In this document: piece by piece, positions 1 to 12,837 of the stretch
Layout: each line of letters starts with the position of its first letter
Position numbering within the stretch: the first letter of the stretch is position 1
Assembly (NCBI GenBank): GCA_018398805.1
Contig: JAGFBZ010000011.1
Span: forward strand, 1,772,501 to 1,836,500
Direction: 5' to 3'
Source: Hirundichthys speculiger
Lineage: Eukaryota > Chordata > Actinopteri > Beloniformes > Exocoetidae
Length of the DNA stretch: 64,000 bases
The notes under the pieces: generated by a model
Databases searched by the model: none
What the model was told of the DNA's origin: nothing
What the model saw: only the letters and a program-made list of their open reading frames with translations
Translations under genes and position numbers: made by a program

Positions 1-3000
1 CTTTTCTCTGTGCCTGAGAAACCTATTGTACCAGCCTGCTGTTGCCATAGCACCGACGAACTGTCTGTTGCCTACGACGACCTCTCCTTTATCTGCTCTT
101 ATTTTATAAAGACTCCGCTCACAGCTTGCATCCTCTCAAGGATTATGAGCACTGATAGTTACGAAAAAGCACACAGCAATCTTCAGTAGGACTCTGCCAT
201 CATATCCAGCGAGCAGAAGGATAGATTTCACAACCAGAGCCAAACAGTTCTAAAGGTTTACTGCAACACAGTAGAACCAGGCATCCAAGGACTGTGTTTT
301 ATAACTTGCTGCTTTTTCGTTTTGGGTGTCATCCTCAATGTCGGTGGGGCTGTTTCTGCCGTCACCTGGATGACAGCAGCTGCCACAGATTTAAAATAGA
401 CTTCATTTTTACAAATACAAACTCATTTTGAACCTAGAGGAGAAAACGCTTTTTCTCTTGTGAAATAAAAACATCTTCATCTACGTGTCTTCTTCCAGTG
501 ATTTATGTAGTACAAAGAGGAAAAACTGGGGAAATAATATTAATCTTTTGTTCATGTTATAATTGTCAGTTGACCATCGAAACAACAGTGTTTTCACGCC
601 GTTTTGATCATCAGTTCTTGCTCGTGAAGTGCTGGTAAATTTGTCAGGGATGGTGTGTGAAGGATCCAAGTGTGGGAGGCCAGGGAGGAAAGCGTAGTAG
701 TAATGTTAGGAAAAGTTTGTTTTTCATTGTCCCCCATGTAAAAATGTCCATCTTTACTACAGAAAGTTATCACCTGGTACAAAAAAGGTTAGGTCTCCAG
801 AGCTAAATCTCACATCCATGACAACTGTAGGGGATTCCTGACGAATCTTCAGAATGTCATGGAAGATGTCACCCTGGGATTTGTCCAGTTCTTTTTATAT
901 AGTCTATGAGAGCTACACAGGGAATCAGATAAAAGAACTGACAAGAGGGAAAGGAGACAAGGGTTTAGTCCACATACATCGGGTTGCAGGTGGCAGGAAG
1001 CAAGCCAATGAGAGTTGAAATAAAAGACCAAACACAGACAGAACCAGGGGTTAAAAAAAACACAACACACATAATGGAGACTTCAGAGGAGAAAACAAAA
1101 CAAAAAAGCAACTTTAGCAACAACAGTGATACAACCCAGCTATGCATGGAAAATATATACATAAATATAAATATAATTTTCCATTTCCATCAGCCTTGTC
1201 AAAGTGCAACATAAAAATGTGTAATGAAATACTTAAATGAAACCATGCCAACATGGCGTATAGGGGGAGGAGATAATATTTGTTCAGGGTTTTCTGACAA
1301 AACAGTCCTGAGTCATAGAAGACCCTACAAGACTCAAAACTGTAGCATCTGATAAGATGGTCCTTTGAGTCTTGAAAGTTACCATTAGACCTGCCTGGTG
1401 CTGTTGTTGTCACACCTTTCTGAAGGCTTGATCAGCTTTTAAATTCACGGGTCCATTCATATTTATGGAGCAAACGCCAGTGTGAAGTCTTCACGCCAAC
1501 AAGTCCTCATATATGATCCACAGTGGGGCTCCAGTATGAGACGGCGTCTTTCTCCTTCACTTCCTTGTTTCCATGAATCCATTTCTTCTGGTATTCCTCA
1601 ATGTTTACACACCATAACGCTTTAGTTAGAGTTAGAAAAAGATAGTCGTTTGGGCTGCAACGCCTTCCTTCACAAAGACGGCGTTACATGTTGCCGGCTG
1701 TGACGTGAGGTTGTTAGGTGTGGCAGGTGTGCATAGATCCACACGTATGGCAACACGTGTGCATCTATTAATTAAAGCCTATAGATTGATATTATCGACT
1801 GACCAGCAAGTCAGACTCCACCAGGTCCCCAACAACCTGTTGACGGTTCAGTTTCCAACTGGAAGCACTCGTCAGGCCTTGCTGGAATTTATAAGGCCCT
1901 TTCTTTATGGAAAGCTAATTTTTTCCCCTCTACCTAAATGGTCACTACTAGCTGAAAGCTCTGGACTGCATTTGAGACTTGGCTACAGTAACATGCCCTG
2001 TACATAAAGCCAGACTGGCTTAGACAACAAAAATAAGACAAGCGGAGTAGATACAGAAGGAGAGTGTTGGTTTTTTTCTGTTGTTGTTGGCAACAACGCC
2101 TTTGCTCCACAATATCTTTATTTTAAGTTGCAACTTCTCATTGCTGCTGCAGTAGTATTATAAACCTTGAACCAACACAAATTTAAGGGTTTAACGGCCC
2201 ATTTCTGCTTACTCACCTGGTGCTTTACAAGATCATGACGTGAGCTGTTACAGTTAGACGTGTGGGGTTATAAAATTACAACCACGCAGCACCACTTTCT
2301 TACACTCCATAAATGTTTTATTGACAGATGTGTGAAATCAAAAGCTCAAAAACTGGAAAGAAAAACCCCAGAATCCCAAACAGAGGCCATATGAACATTT
2401 AGGGAATCACTGTCGATGAGTGTGTCATGTAATGTAAAGTGTTTGGGAGCATCTTCATCTGTGCCCTTTTTTCATCAATCTGTAATTTGTTCTGCACTTC
2501 AGCATTTATTGCTTGAAATTTTTTCTGGGTTTTCAGCTAAAATGAGTGTGATGCACATCCTTGTTGCTTTTTTTAAAATCCAAACACTGCTGTTCCTTTG
2601 GTGTCAGTCACAGAACTGTGGAAGATGTTGGATCTGCTGCTGAAAAGTTATCACCCCTGACTGACTGTTTGTGCTTAGAATGAGCCTCTAATTCTCTTCA
2701 TCGCAGTCAGCGGAGGAGGAGGAGGGTTTATCGCAAACACTTCATAAGACAGACATGAAAGGGCATCAATTTCAAGGGAATTTAAGCTCTCAAGTTCTGT
2801 AAGTTGTGACTCACAAAAGCGAATCTTACAGTTAATGCTTGGTGAAAAAAAATCCAACAGTTAACTTTAAGACTGCAGTTTCCTGCTGTTTGCAGAATTG
2901 TAGGTAAAATAAATATGACAGAATACACCAACCAAGGCAAAATACTCGCTCTTAACAAGATGAGGCACACTGGTTAGACGATAAGTGTTCAAAAGATATC

Positions 3001-3389
3001 TTTTTTTAAGAGTTCTGCATGTAAAAATCCAAAGAAACTTAAGCTACTTACAAAAACCTTATCCCTTTTAATTTTTTTTCTTTTATTTCTTTTTTTTTTT
3101 CACGAGAGCCAGAGTTGACGTGATCTTATTTTTCCTGGTGGTGAGTTTAGCTGTGGCATTTAGCAGAATAATAGTGGGAAGTAAAAGGTAACACTATGAT
3201 CTTCGGTGAGGCCGACGGCCAGAATGTTTAAGAAAAAGAGGACGTGGACGTGAACTGACACCTGGGACGCAGCAGAGCCCAACCGAGCCTTTGAAACATC
3301 AAAGTTGCTCCAAGAATCGAAGCTCTTTCAATCCAAAGTTTTACAAATCAAGACAAAATTTTAAATAAATTTGTCTGCTCTTTACCAGG
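1..3389. other. intergenic, no gene recognised
   Basis: AT-rich sequence with scattered short open frames on both strands. Position 1 lies in a plus frame that stays open to a TAG at 187-189 (about 62 codons, rich in Cys, Ser and Thr) with no start codon. It could be the end of an exon entering from the left, but I recognise no family, and a run of this length can occur by chance. Nothing else in the stretch resembles a known protein. Confidence 0.4.
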
Positions 3390-3860
3390 AGTTAAAATCA
3401 TCCTGATGTGAACAAAATCTCACGACACATTGCACCCCTCTAATATTTATTGAACAAAAATGCAATTACAAACTGTCCAGCCCAGAATTCATTAGCCATG
3501 ACATTAACAGACTCTTTCATTGTTGTGGAGCTATATTTGGCCCACTTTACTTTTCATCTCTTAGCATTAATTTATTCATAGTTCTGTTTTAGCTTTTTAA
3601 GCAGGTTCAGGTCTGAGCATTAATTTGACAGTTGTATCACCTTCGTTATTTTAATTTCAGACCACTGCCTTGTAGATCGGAGCTGTGTGGCCCAGTTTCA
3701 TCCAAGCTTTGTTGGTCAGATGTGCTAAGAACCAACACCAGTTCATGGTGGATTCAACAGAAGGCCCTGCTAAAGATCCTTTAACTTCATGAACAGCTGT
3801 AGACGTGTACTTAATTTTTCATGCAATGCTTCTGCATTTTGTCTGGTTTTTTTTGTTCAA
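3390..3860 (-). mobile_element. decayed DNA-transposon fragment (Tc1-like, uncertain)
   Basis: Read on the minus strand, this contains phrases typical of worn fish Tc1-type copies, such as 'caaagcttggatgaaactgggccacac' split by decay. It resembles the fragment at 49210-49740. A GTTCAATAAA string occurs near each end in opposite orientations (3447-3456 and 3853-3862), which may reflect end repeats. No open frame survives. Confidence 0.4.
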
Positions 3861-4928
3861 TAAACAATGATACAGCGTTAATATGTTGCGTGTTCCTGTT
3901 CATCTGAAGCTGCCAGTAGTAAGACCTGGTAACGTCAGAGGGGCTTGAATTCAGGTGAAGTCAGTGATTCTGCAGGACATGAGGCTGACGCGTCCATCCC
4001 AACTCTCCAGAACCTTCCAGCCGTGGCCTCTGAGTTCTGGGTAAAAGTACAGTAGTTTCACAAAAACAAGTTCTTTAAAACTCAGTCTATTGTTGTACAT
4101 CAGGAATTTATGCAAGTTATAGGAAAGAGCAGTTTTAACCCTGTGAGAGGAAACTGAGGTGATTTGCCATTTAAACACATCAGTTGTGATTATTGAATTT
4201 GAAACTACAAAATCATGTTTGATTTAAGAGCCTCAGCCAGAGAGTGAAAAGCCAGAGCAATTTAAAAAAAAAGAAAAAAATGTCACATCCACTCAACCCC
4301 TCTCATTCCCTCCTGGCAAAACCAATTAAGCTTTCAGATGATTGTAATAATTTCTATATCTGGCTCCCATCTCGGTAGAGGGCTTCAATAATAATGTCAG
4401 AGCCAGTTATTATGACAAAGCGGAGGGGGGGGGGGGTTGTGACTGCCAAGAGAGTGAAAATACAGTCCAGTGCTGCTGAAAGTAACATTTGGACACACAT
4501 TGTTTTTTTTTTAATTTCTGTTTTGTATATATGTGCTGTTGCACTTTACTCAGTAGTGTTGAACTGAATGATTTACAAATGCATTTATAAATGAGGGATG
4601 TTGCTCGAGAAACAGGAAGTAGATGGAGTTCACCGCCGCCTTGTCGTGAAAACTCACTCCTCATTAAATCCACATCATTCAGGATAAAATAAAATCCCAA
4701 AAGCAAAGGTGAGTTTACTTTAGACAAGGTAGACGGTGATAAAATTGCACTGTACCCTGTATAAATGCTGTTTGTGGGATTTCTGGTCACCACAGGTCTT
4801 CTGTTCACAGAGTCTGACCCCCCCCCCCTGGGATTCAGTCCGGTAATTTGCAGTTATTGAGAGTGTCGACCTTGACTGACCAGAGAGTGAACCCTGTCAT
4901 TGTGATGTTCTGTTCGCCATGATTCCAG
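3861..4928. other. intergenic, simple repeats only
   Basis: No recognisable gene. There is a G run at 4424-4435, a C run near 4818-4828 and several A/T runs. Any upstream exon belonging to the candidate exon at 4929 should lie here or further left; I could not pick one out. Confidence 0.4.
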
Positions 4929-5090
4929 CAGTGGCTGCAGCCTGATGATTCATCCCATTTTCACACCTTCAGAGAAATATCTCTTGGCCTTGAAGAAACT
5001 GAGAAACTGGTTGCGCAACTGAAGGTCTGTTTTGAGAACCGTGGAGAGGATGATGAAGATGATGATGATTCAACCAGTGATGTTATATAA
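4929..5090 (+). CDS. candidate 3'-terminal exon of an unrecognised gene
   Basis: After a plausible acceptor (GTTCGCCATGATTCCAG) the plus strand is open for 53 codons to TAA at 5088-5090. The frame is closed just upstream by TGA, as expected at an intron border. The peptide opens QWLQPDDSSHFHTFREISLG, then has a helical stretch LEETEKLVAQLKVCFENRG and an acidic end EDDEDDDDSTSDVI. An AATAAA lies 56 nt after the stop. It would sit tail to tail with dbn1. I do not recognise the family. It could be chance, since the acidic run comes from a GAT/GAA-rich stretch, and no upstream exon was identified. Confidence 0.35.
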   Translation, partial: QWLQPDDSSHFHTFREISLGLEETEKLVAQLKVCFENRGEDDEDDDDSTSDVI

Positions 5091-5145
5091 AGAGGGAGGA
5101 AGGCCAGTCAGTGCTGTTTCCACAACTACAAATGTCCTCTTGAAT

Positions 5146-5151
5146 AATAAA
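5146..5151 (+). promoter_or_regulatory. possible poly(A) signal AATAAA
   Basis: A canonical hexamer 56 nt after the stop of the candidate exon at 4929-5090. AATAAA is common in AT-rich DNA, so its value depends on that exon being real. Confidence 0.3.
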
Positions 5152-7739
5152 AGCCGCCCCAAAAGAGATCTGGCTCATCCTCTGAATGTCATCACTTAAC
5201 CCAATGAGATTTTTTTTTCCTTTTTTTTGTATAAATGTTACATTTGAGATGTTGTTTGCAGCGGAGACTTTCTGGATGTGACAGCTTCACTCAAACTTGG
5301 TGTCAGTGTTACTATCATTAAATGTAGATATATTTGTTGTCCAGGTTTTTAGAGCACCAGGCAGGTTTCTGTCAGATAATTTGGAGTGAAGGAACCAGCA
5401 GTATAAGATACATCCCACATGACTGCAGCAAACTGTAGGGCTTGATAACTACAACACACAGCTTCAAAGGAAAGACACAAAAATCCTGGACCTATTCTAG
5501 AATAGATGGAGGACAGATGTCAAGAATCCTTTTATCTCTATTTGGCAGTGAGCGTTTGCTGTGTTTATTCTCTGGGAGGAGAAACATCTCCGTCTACTGA
5601 TTGTGATCTTGTGAATCTCATAAAGCTCCAGCTGCATTGTGCCGTCAAGTTCCATGTGTAGTTTTATGTTTTTTGAAATTAAAAGTTTGTGATCAGGCTT
5701 TAAATAAGCAGCTTCACTGTTTACCAGCCAACCTTTCTTTCTTTCTTTTTTTTTTTTGTTTGGACCCATAGTGGATGCCGTCTTGACAGAAGCTGACTGC
5801 ACCCAGTCCTGGTTAATCAAAAAAAAAAAAAAAAAAAAGGGGGAGACAAATGGGAGGAAAGAGCAAGCCTGGCAGCCAGTTAGAACAGGTCCACCTTATC
5901 TCAGTTACCACAAGCTCGCTGTTTCATACTAAATGACAATGCTAATTAATGTTGCTTAACCTCCATTCTCATCACAAAAGTCAGAACATCAACAATTGAC
6001 ATCCTAATTGAGGATCGTCACGGCCAGATCCAGGTCAACACAGAGCTGCTCTGTTAGCCCGTTAACACAAGAAACAGCACAGACAGCCATATTATGGATT
6101 AAAATAAACGTGTAGCTTTACTTATACTGTACTTAATAATTCACCTCAGTTCATGGATGGGAAATCCATCTACAGAGCAATGCTGTTTTTGCTCCAGGCT
6201 GTAAATACTGTATCTTATTTCTTTCTGTAAAATTGGACATTTATAACATGGAAGTCATTAGAACTTGACTTCATTTCAGAGTCGGTCCCTAGTGGTCATT
6301 TGAGGAATTGCACATTTTGTCTCTTCCTCGCTAGTGAAGGCTTAGTAAAATGGGTTTAGCTGTAGGTGTGTGAATAGGCTGGTGTAAAGGAGAATGACAA
6401 CAGCTCAACAGCACGATTCATAAATAATAATATATATTTTTTACTTCAGTTGTTTCAATGTGTCTGTTTCTTTTCACTGTAAATAATTTACATTTCCATG
6501 TCTGTAAAAGTCAAACTAGTAAATCTGATACGTTGAAGACAATGATGCGTCTCCCTCTGAGTTATTCCACGCGTAAGCGGCGGCAGAACAAAAACCCAAC
6601 TCCAAAAAAACTTTCTCTCCTGTCAAACCTGACTCAACTCTCCTCAGCAGGTTGCCTAGCAACCTTCCCATCATCCCATCCCTTCTAATGTGCTCACACA
6701 TTATTGTGGCAACAGCTGAGGATTGGCTGTCTTTCATGAAGCTCGTGGCCACACACTTCACTTCATGTCCATGTAGCTATTTATATTTTCATTTGATGTC
6801 ATAAAAAGATGTACTTACTCAGCAACAACACTGAAACAGGCTGTGGTGTTCATAGTATTATTTATTTTTCACAAAACAGCTTATTTTCCATTCAGCCGTT
6901 GCAATGCAAACATAGTTTTTTATATTTGTCTGTTTTTTTTTTCATAAAAATCAGCAGAGTGGAGGAAACTCTTTCAGCTACCACAGCTGATATTCTCGGT
7001 CGCAGAACACGTAAGGGGCCAGATTTACTAAGTTTAGTGTGTGGTTTGTGTGTTTTCTATGCTTCAGGTTCAGACACCACAAAGGAAGAGCCATTGAAGC
7101 CTTACGTGAAGACAAATAACAATAAGGAGAACACTTTTGGATTTACCAAACAGCGGCTGTCACTGCAGCTCAGTATCTACCCCTGAATATGTGCGAACCG
7201 CTGTTATTCTGCTAAATAAAAGATGCATCTGCTGCTGCATTACTGCTCAAGTTATGCAATTCAACACCCATTAAAAATGAAGAAACAGAAACAGAACAAA
7301 TGCAAGAACCGAACATGGAGAGCTGCAGAAAGCTTTGGTGCATCAGGTACTGCATGTCTACCGGTGGAGTATAAATCATCTTAGATGTCCTCCAGTCAAC
7401 TAAAATGTAAAGTTGATTGTCAGTCATTATGTCCTTACGGTGCCTTCTTGTAATGCAAAAGCAACTTCTTTTAGGTTCTTCCCTTTTGTAAGGGTTGTGC
7501 TAGTGGATCATTGTGCTGTGCGCACTGATTTAGCATGAATGCCCCCCCCGACCCAACCCTCCCCATATATCTGGGCTTTTGACTGGGACTGTGTGTGGCT
7601 GGGAACAATAGGGCCGATGTGGGCTTCAGTATCCTGCCCAGAGATGTGCATGTGCAACCTTCTGGCTTGACAGGAAAAATCTGTTAGTAAAATGTTACAC
7701 ATTCTTGTGTATTTGCGCAGTTACATATTACAACAGTTA
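5152..7739. other. intergenic, no gene recognised
   Basis: AT-rich sequence with a T run at 5748-5757 and an A run at 5818-5838. Short open frames, the longest 125 codons on the plus strand at 6809-7186, show no recognisable motif and are interrupted low-complexity sequence. A repeat-like phrase around 7010-7030 looks shared with other fish intergenic DNA, but I cannot name the family. Confidence 0.4.
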
Positions 7740-7935
7740 ACACGTTATCTACGCTTTGGGCCTCTTTTGACCTCGCTGTTGAGTTTGTAAGGTCGTGACT
7801 TCTAGGTTAAAAAAAAATAAATGGTACTAATAAAAACCCTTTTTTCCCCAAATTAGAATTGATAAAGAATTGTATCATTAAACAGTATCGATAATGGAAT
7901 CGGAATCTGAAAAATCTTATCAATTACCATCCCTA
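7740..7935. mobile_element. one end of a hAT-like non-autonomous element
   Basis: The stretch holds degenerate 'ATCGATA'-type motifs and ends in CTTATCAATTACCATCCCTA. Its reverse complement starts TAGGGATGG, a terminus resembling the TAGGGCTG end of the hAT-like element at 52125-53217. I did not find the opposite terminus, so this is a partial or decayed copy. Confidence 0.45.
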
Positions 7936-8164
7936 ATCACCACAGGTGCCACTACAGAGAATGAAATCCAGATCTTCGAGAGTTATCTTTACTGTCTATT
8001 TTTTAGTCTAAGGATATCCTAACGTTATCTTATTTATAGAACTATTTCATGAAAGGATGAAAATCTGGTGTACTGTTAATAGGCTGTCCTATATAAGTAA
8101 GAACTTTCAAATGAAATTAAATGAGTTGCGCTTGTAGGACTAGATATTACAATCCCTTAGATAA
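7936..8164. other. AT-rich spacer before the retrotransposon
   Basis: Nothing recognisable. It separates the hAT-like end from the non-LTR retrotransposon. Confidence 0.4.
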
Positions 8165-11100
8165 TCAGAACTTGGAATTGAGTGGGGGGGAGAGGTAAAA
8201 GCTTCACTGAGGTCTTCAGGTGGGCACCCTCCTTCACCGGTGTTTCGTTGACAGGCCCACGACACCTCCAGAGGGCTCAACGGCGACACCTGGCGTCCCA
8301 GATGTGCCCCCCTCTGCTTTTACCCCTCCCTTTTCATTTTGCAGTCCAGTTGGGATCCTTCCTCTTCATCCAAAGCCATCTGCTGCTTCGCTCGGCAGCC
8401 TCCGACAGCGACTTGGCGGAACGCCTGTCCTCGAACTCCCATCCCTTTGAGGAATTTGGTTGTGGACGTAGCAACAAATCCTCTACACCCAACCTCAACC
8501 GGAAGCACCTGGGCACGCCAGCCACGTTTTTCTGCATCGGCTGCTATATCTGCGTACTTCAGTTGTTTGCGCTCAAATGCTTCACCGACTGCAGCTTCCC
8601 ATGGCACAGTCAGTTCCACAATGAGCACAGACTTTTGGGAGGTTGACCACAAGACAAGATCAGGCCTGAGGTTAGTTGTCATGATCTCTGGTGGGAAGAC
8701 AAGTTTCTTGTCTAGATCAACCAACATCCTCCAGTCTCTGGCAGCGTCTAGGATGGTTGTTTCAGGTCTTGCAGATTGCTTTGCTGGGACTTGTCCTGCT
8801 CTTATGAACTGGGTGGTGTTTGAATGACTGGGAATTGGTGGAGGGAGGGCATTGGTGGTGGTTCTCCTTACTTCCAGGGTGATTGCCAGTTGTCTTAGGA
8901 CCTGGTTGTGTCTCCAGTTTGTCCTTGGGACAAACTGGTTTTGCAGCCAGTGAGGATGTGCCTTAGTGTTGCAGGAGTTTGGCAGAGTGCACAAGAGGGA
9001 TCTTCTCCAAGCCACTGGTTTAGGTTCATGGGTGTGGGAAGAACATCGTAGGTGGCCCTGATGATGAAGCTAATTTGGCTTCCTTCCATTTCCCAAAGAT
9101 CTTTCCATGTGAGCTTCCGATGCTCCACATTTTCCCAGTTAGTCCACTGCCCCTGTTTGGACTGTGAGACTGCCGTTGCGCATCTGTCTGCCTCCTCTTG
9201 TTGCCGCACCTGAGCAGTCACCAGCTTTCTCCTCTGGGTTGATGTTGCCTTGTGCCATCTGGGTCGACTTGTTACCAGTCCAAGTCCACCTCTTCCATGT
9301 TGCACCTGTCCCACTATGTCTTCATGCCTGAGAGCAGATTTTGCCTGCTGTACAGCCTCAGATGGGATCCACTTCCTTCCTGCCATCAGTCTGGGAGCAG
9401 CCCGCACGGATCGCATCATCTTGAGACTCGGTTAGGGTCATGTTCAGCCTCACTTTGGTGCATTTGAACTCCTCTGTGAGGCTAGAGACAGGCAGTTCTA
9501 GAGCACCATGTCCATATAAGCCGATGTTGCTGAGGCAGCGTGGGAGGCCAAGCCACTTCTTGATGTAGGAACTGACCGTCCTCTCCAGCTTCTCGACTTT
9601 GGTCATAGGGATCTCGTAGACGGTTAGGGGCCACATCAGACGAGGGAGCAATCCAAACTGCAGACACACCATAATTTCAACTTGCCAGGGAGCAAGGTCT
9701 TGTCAATGTTGACTAGGCCTTTGATGGCTTCTTCCCTCAGCTGATCACTCTGGTCAGAGTCTTTGAGGCTCGCGTTGTACCATCGCCCCAGGCTTTTGAC
9801 TGGCAGCTCTGACACCAATGGGATGGGTGTGTCCTCGATATGGAACCTCTGGCCCACAAGTTTTCCTTTAATGATGGATAAGCTCCTGGATTTGCTGGGT
9901 TTGAACTTCATCCGTGCCCATGAGATGTTGGCATGAAGCTTTCCCAGAAGATTTTTGGTGCATGCGATGGTTGACGTCAAGGTGGTCATGTCATCCATGT
10001 AGGCACGAATGGGAGGCAACCGCTGTCCACAATCCAGACGTTCTCCTCCGACAACCCACTTAGAAGCTCGGATGATCACTTCCATTGCCATGGTGAAGGC
10101 TAGTGGGGAAATGGTACATCCAGCCATTTATTCCTACTTCCAAAGGTTGCCATGATGTTGTTTTGTATTCTGTTGTTTTGATACAGAATTGCAAATCTCG
10201 GAAGTAGTTTCTCACCAGGTTTGTGATGGTGTTTGGGATGTGGAAGAAACTGAAGGCTGTCCAGATGAGGGAATGGGGGACGGATCCAAAGGCGTTGGCT
10301 AGGTCGAGGAATAAGACGTGCAGATCTCTTCCTTCCCGTTTGGCGGATTGGATTTGGTGCCATATCATGCTTGTGTGTTCCGAGCATCCTGAGAAACCAG
10401 GTATGCCAGCTTTCTGCACAGATGTATCAATCAAATTGTTTTGCTTGAGGTATGTTATCATCCTTTTAGCAACAATGCTAAAGAAGACCTTCCCTTCAAC
10501 ATTCAACAGATTGATCTGCCGGAATTGATCGATGTTTGAGGCCTCCTTCTCCTTGGGGATCACCACTCCCCCTGCTCTTCACCAGGCTTTTGGGATGTTT
10601 TGCTTCGTCCATGTCACCTTCATTTGCCTCCACAGAAAGCGTAGGACATTAGGGGAGTTTTTGTACAGCCGGTACGGAACTCCATTTGGCCCTGCAGCTG
10701 AAGCTGCCCTTGCCTTCCTCACCACTTCCTCGACCTCTCTCCATCTTGGGGAACTGTCGTCCAGCTGATGTTTTGGTCGAGGAAGTGGTGGCATTTAAGT
10801 GACCCGCTTTTTTCCTTTGTGAAGAGTCCTTTCACAAATCTGAAGGGATCCTTGTAGAAAGATGTTCTTGCCCTTTCCTTCCTCTTGCGTTGAATCCTGA
10901 GATTCTCAGCTCTCCGCAGACTTCCCAGGCGTCCCTTCAGGTCTGTTTGCAGGAGGTCAATGCCCACTCTTTCCTCCAATGAGGCTCTCTTCCATTGCTT
11001 CCTTAAGACCCTTCTCTCTTTCACAAGACGGTGGATTTCTTTTTGCCTTCTGGACATGGGAGGAGTTATTGGTGTCATCTTCTTCCTTCCTGTGTCTTTT

Positions 11101-11520
11101 ATTCCAAACCTTTCTACTCCGTAGGAGTAGATCAGGTCACCCATTTTCTCCAGCTTCTTCTCTACTGTTCCTTTCATTCCGTCAAGGATCTTGATCAGGT
11201 CTGCATCAATTGTTGCCCACTCTTTCTTGCTGCTGGACTTTGGCCATTTCACATGAGCTCTGTGGCCTTGAATGTTTTTCTCCAATGCAGGTTGCAAGTG
11301 ACTTGGTTCCAGGTTCTTCAATGTTGTGCTTAAATTAGTTTCAGACACTGGGGTACTGATGCTCAACGGGCTGTGGGTTAAATCCTGCCGCTGAGCTTCA
11401 CTCGCCTGACTTGACCCTTCTCCCAGAAGATAACGATCAATGCGAGGTCCCGGCCTCACTGTCTTCAAGCACTTCATCCGCCCTTGATGAATTCTTAGGC
11501 CTCTGATGGATGTTACCTTG
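8165..11520 (-). mobile_element. non-LTR retrotransposon with restriction-like endonuclease (R2/R4/NeSL type)
   Basis: On the minus strand a single ancestral ORF is recognisable from about 11477 to 8320: an N-terminal basic region, reverse transcriptase, a CCHC finger and a C-terminal restriction-like endonuclease. Downstream, 8165-8319 looks like its 3' UTR. Elements of this class carry a C-terminal endonuclease rather than an N-terminal APE, and fish hold several such lineages (Rex6 is one). The exact ends are uncertain because I could not identify a target duplication, and the N-terminal part is probably incomplete. It lies outside the recognised host gene. Confidence 0.88.
8320..11477 (-). 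pseudogene. broken retrotransposon ORF: RT, CCHC and endonuclease
   Basis: The coding stretch survives only in pieces that alternate frame: 11477-10719, 10794-10060 (holding an in-frame TGA after QNIPKAW near 10577), 10127-9636, 9672-9358, 9419-8895 and 9015-8320. Visible motifs are SAAGPNGVPYRLYK and FRQINLLNVEGK in the RT fingers, LFLDLANAFGSVPHSL (motif A, catalytic Asp) and IRAYMDDMTTL (motif C, YMDD). A finger CALCQTPATLRHILTGC follows (C-x2-C-x7-H-x4-C), then the endonuclease core RPDLVLW...VELTVPWE. At least five frameshifts and one stop make it incapable of coding an intact protein, though the catalytic residues themselves remain. Confidence 0.9.
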
Positions 11521-11837
11521 GACCAGCCACAGCTACATATTAAATGTAGCTGTGAAATTAAATGAGTAAGTGATAAGATGCTAACACATCTTACAAAGGT
11601 CAGAAACGCCAGATTGCTAACATTAGCTAACTGAGTTCAAGCTTGCCAAGTTACAGAGCTTGCTTTGCCAATTTAAGCAGCCTGACCAGGTGAAACAGAC
11701 CTAGTGAAATACGCCGTTATTTATAATGTCAACTGTTTAATAATCATGCAGACAAAACAATACTGGACAGTGACAGTTTTTGAAGATGAAAATAATGTTA
11801 CATCTGACTGATTTAACTGTTAATTTACATGCTGTGG

Positions 11838-11935
11838 ATGAATATTTAACAGTATTTTACAATTATTATAAAAAACAGTAAGATACTGTTGTAAATTCAC
11901 CGTAAATTTACAGAAATTTGTTACAGTGTAATTTA
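11838..11935. repeat. TTTAC/GTAAA-rich interspersed repeat
   Basis: Short inverted phrases (ACAGTATTTTAC, GTAAATTCACCGTAAATTTACAG, GTTACAGTGTAA) resemble the common fish repeats built from ACAGTAAAT units. It is partly palindromic with no coding content. Confidence 0.4.
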
Positions 11936-12837
11936 TCACAGACAAGCAGGTTTTAGACATACAAGACATACACTCACACTAGATAAAGATATGCATAAGG
12001 ATATGCATCTTGAAATTCTAAAAGCTCTGTAAATGCAGAGACAGGGCAGCATCTCTTGTAGATGGGACTGCTGAGGCTTGTGGGAGCCGAAGTGTCTGAA
12101 AGTTTCACATTCTTGAACCTGCTACAGTGAAGTCAGTGGAGCTGCTGCTCGTCTCTCAAAGCTTCCAAACAAAACCGTGGAAACAGATTCTGCTGTTTCT
12201 CTTCTCGTCTTCGTGTGTTTTTTTAAATTCCCAGCAAGGACACATGAGATCCTTGAAGAATCACAGTGATTCTGTTAAAATCAAATACTTTTGCTGTGAC
12301 TCTTCACCATCATTTTTGTAATCAGAAACTGGCAGACATTTGTCAGTTTGCTCATTTGAAATGACACAGAGGGATGATTTTTTTCTTTTCTCTCAACTGT
12401 TCACATCTCCTGTATTGTCTCATCTCTTTCTGACTTGGGTTACAGCAGCAAGGTGCAGTAAATAAAATGGACCTGATTAATTGTTCAATCAGGGAAGGCT
12501 TATGAGGTCATTTCTAAACCAAATTAGCGTCCATGATTCTACAGGGAAAGTGGAATATTTCCAGATAGCTGTTTTGAATCTTCCCAGGAGCGCTGGCGGA
12601 GTCGTCCAGTTCACGGAAGTTCTGAGCTTGAGAAGACAGCTGGATTTCTTTTCTTGGTTCTTGAAAATGTTTCACTCCTCAAGGCAAAACCTTCTCTGGG
12701 TTTAAAACAACACTAAGTGAGATTAAATGTGAATCTTTTACAACGGCTGAAGCTTTCAGTGCTCTGGCAGGACCATAGTTGTTTTTAAGACTTGAGACTA
12801 TTTTAAAAAATCACAGTTACTTGATTTTGTGACTTTT

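Noticed and set aside
8182..8827. Plus-strand ORFs of 154-162 codons
   Set aside because: Shadows of the minus-strand retrotransposon endonuclease region.
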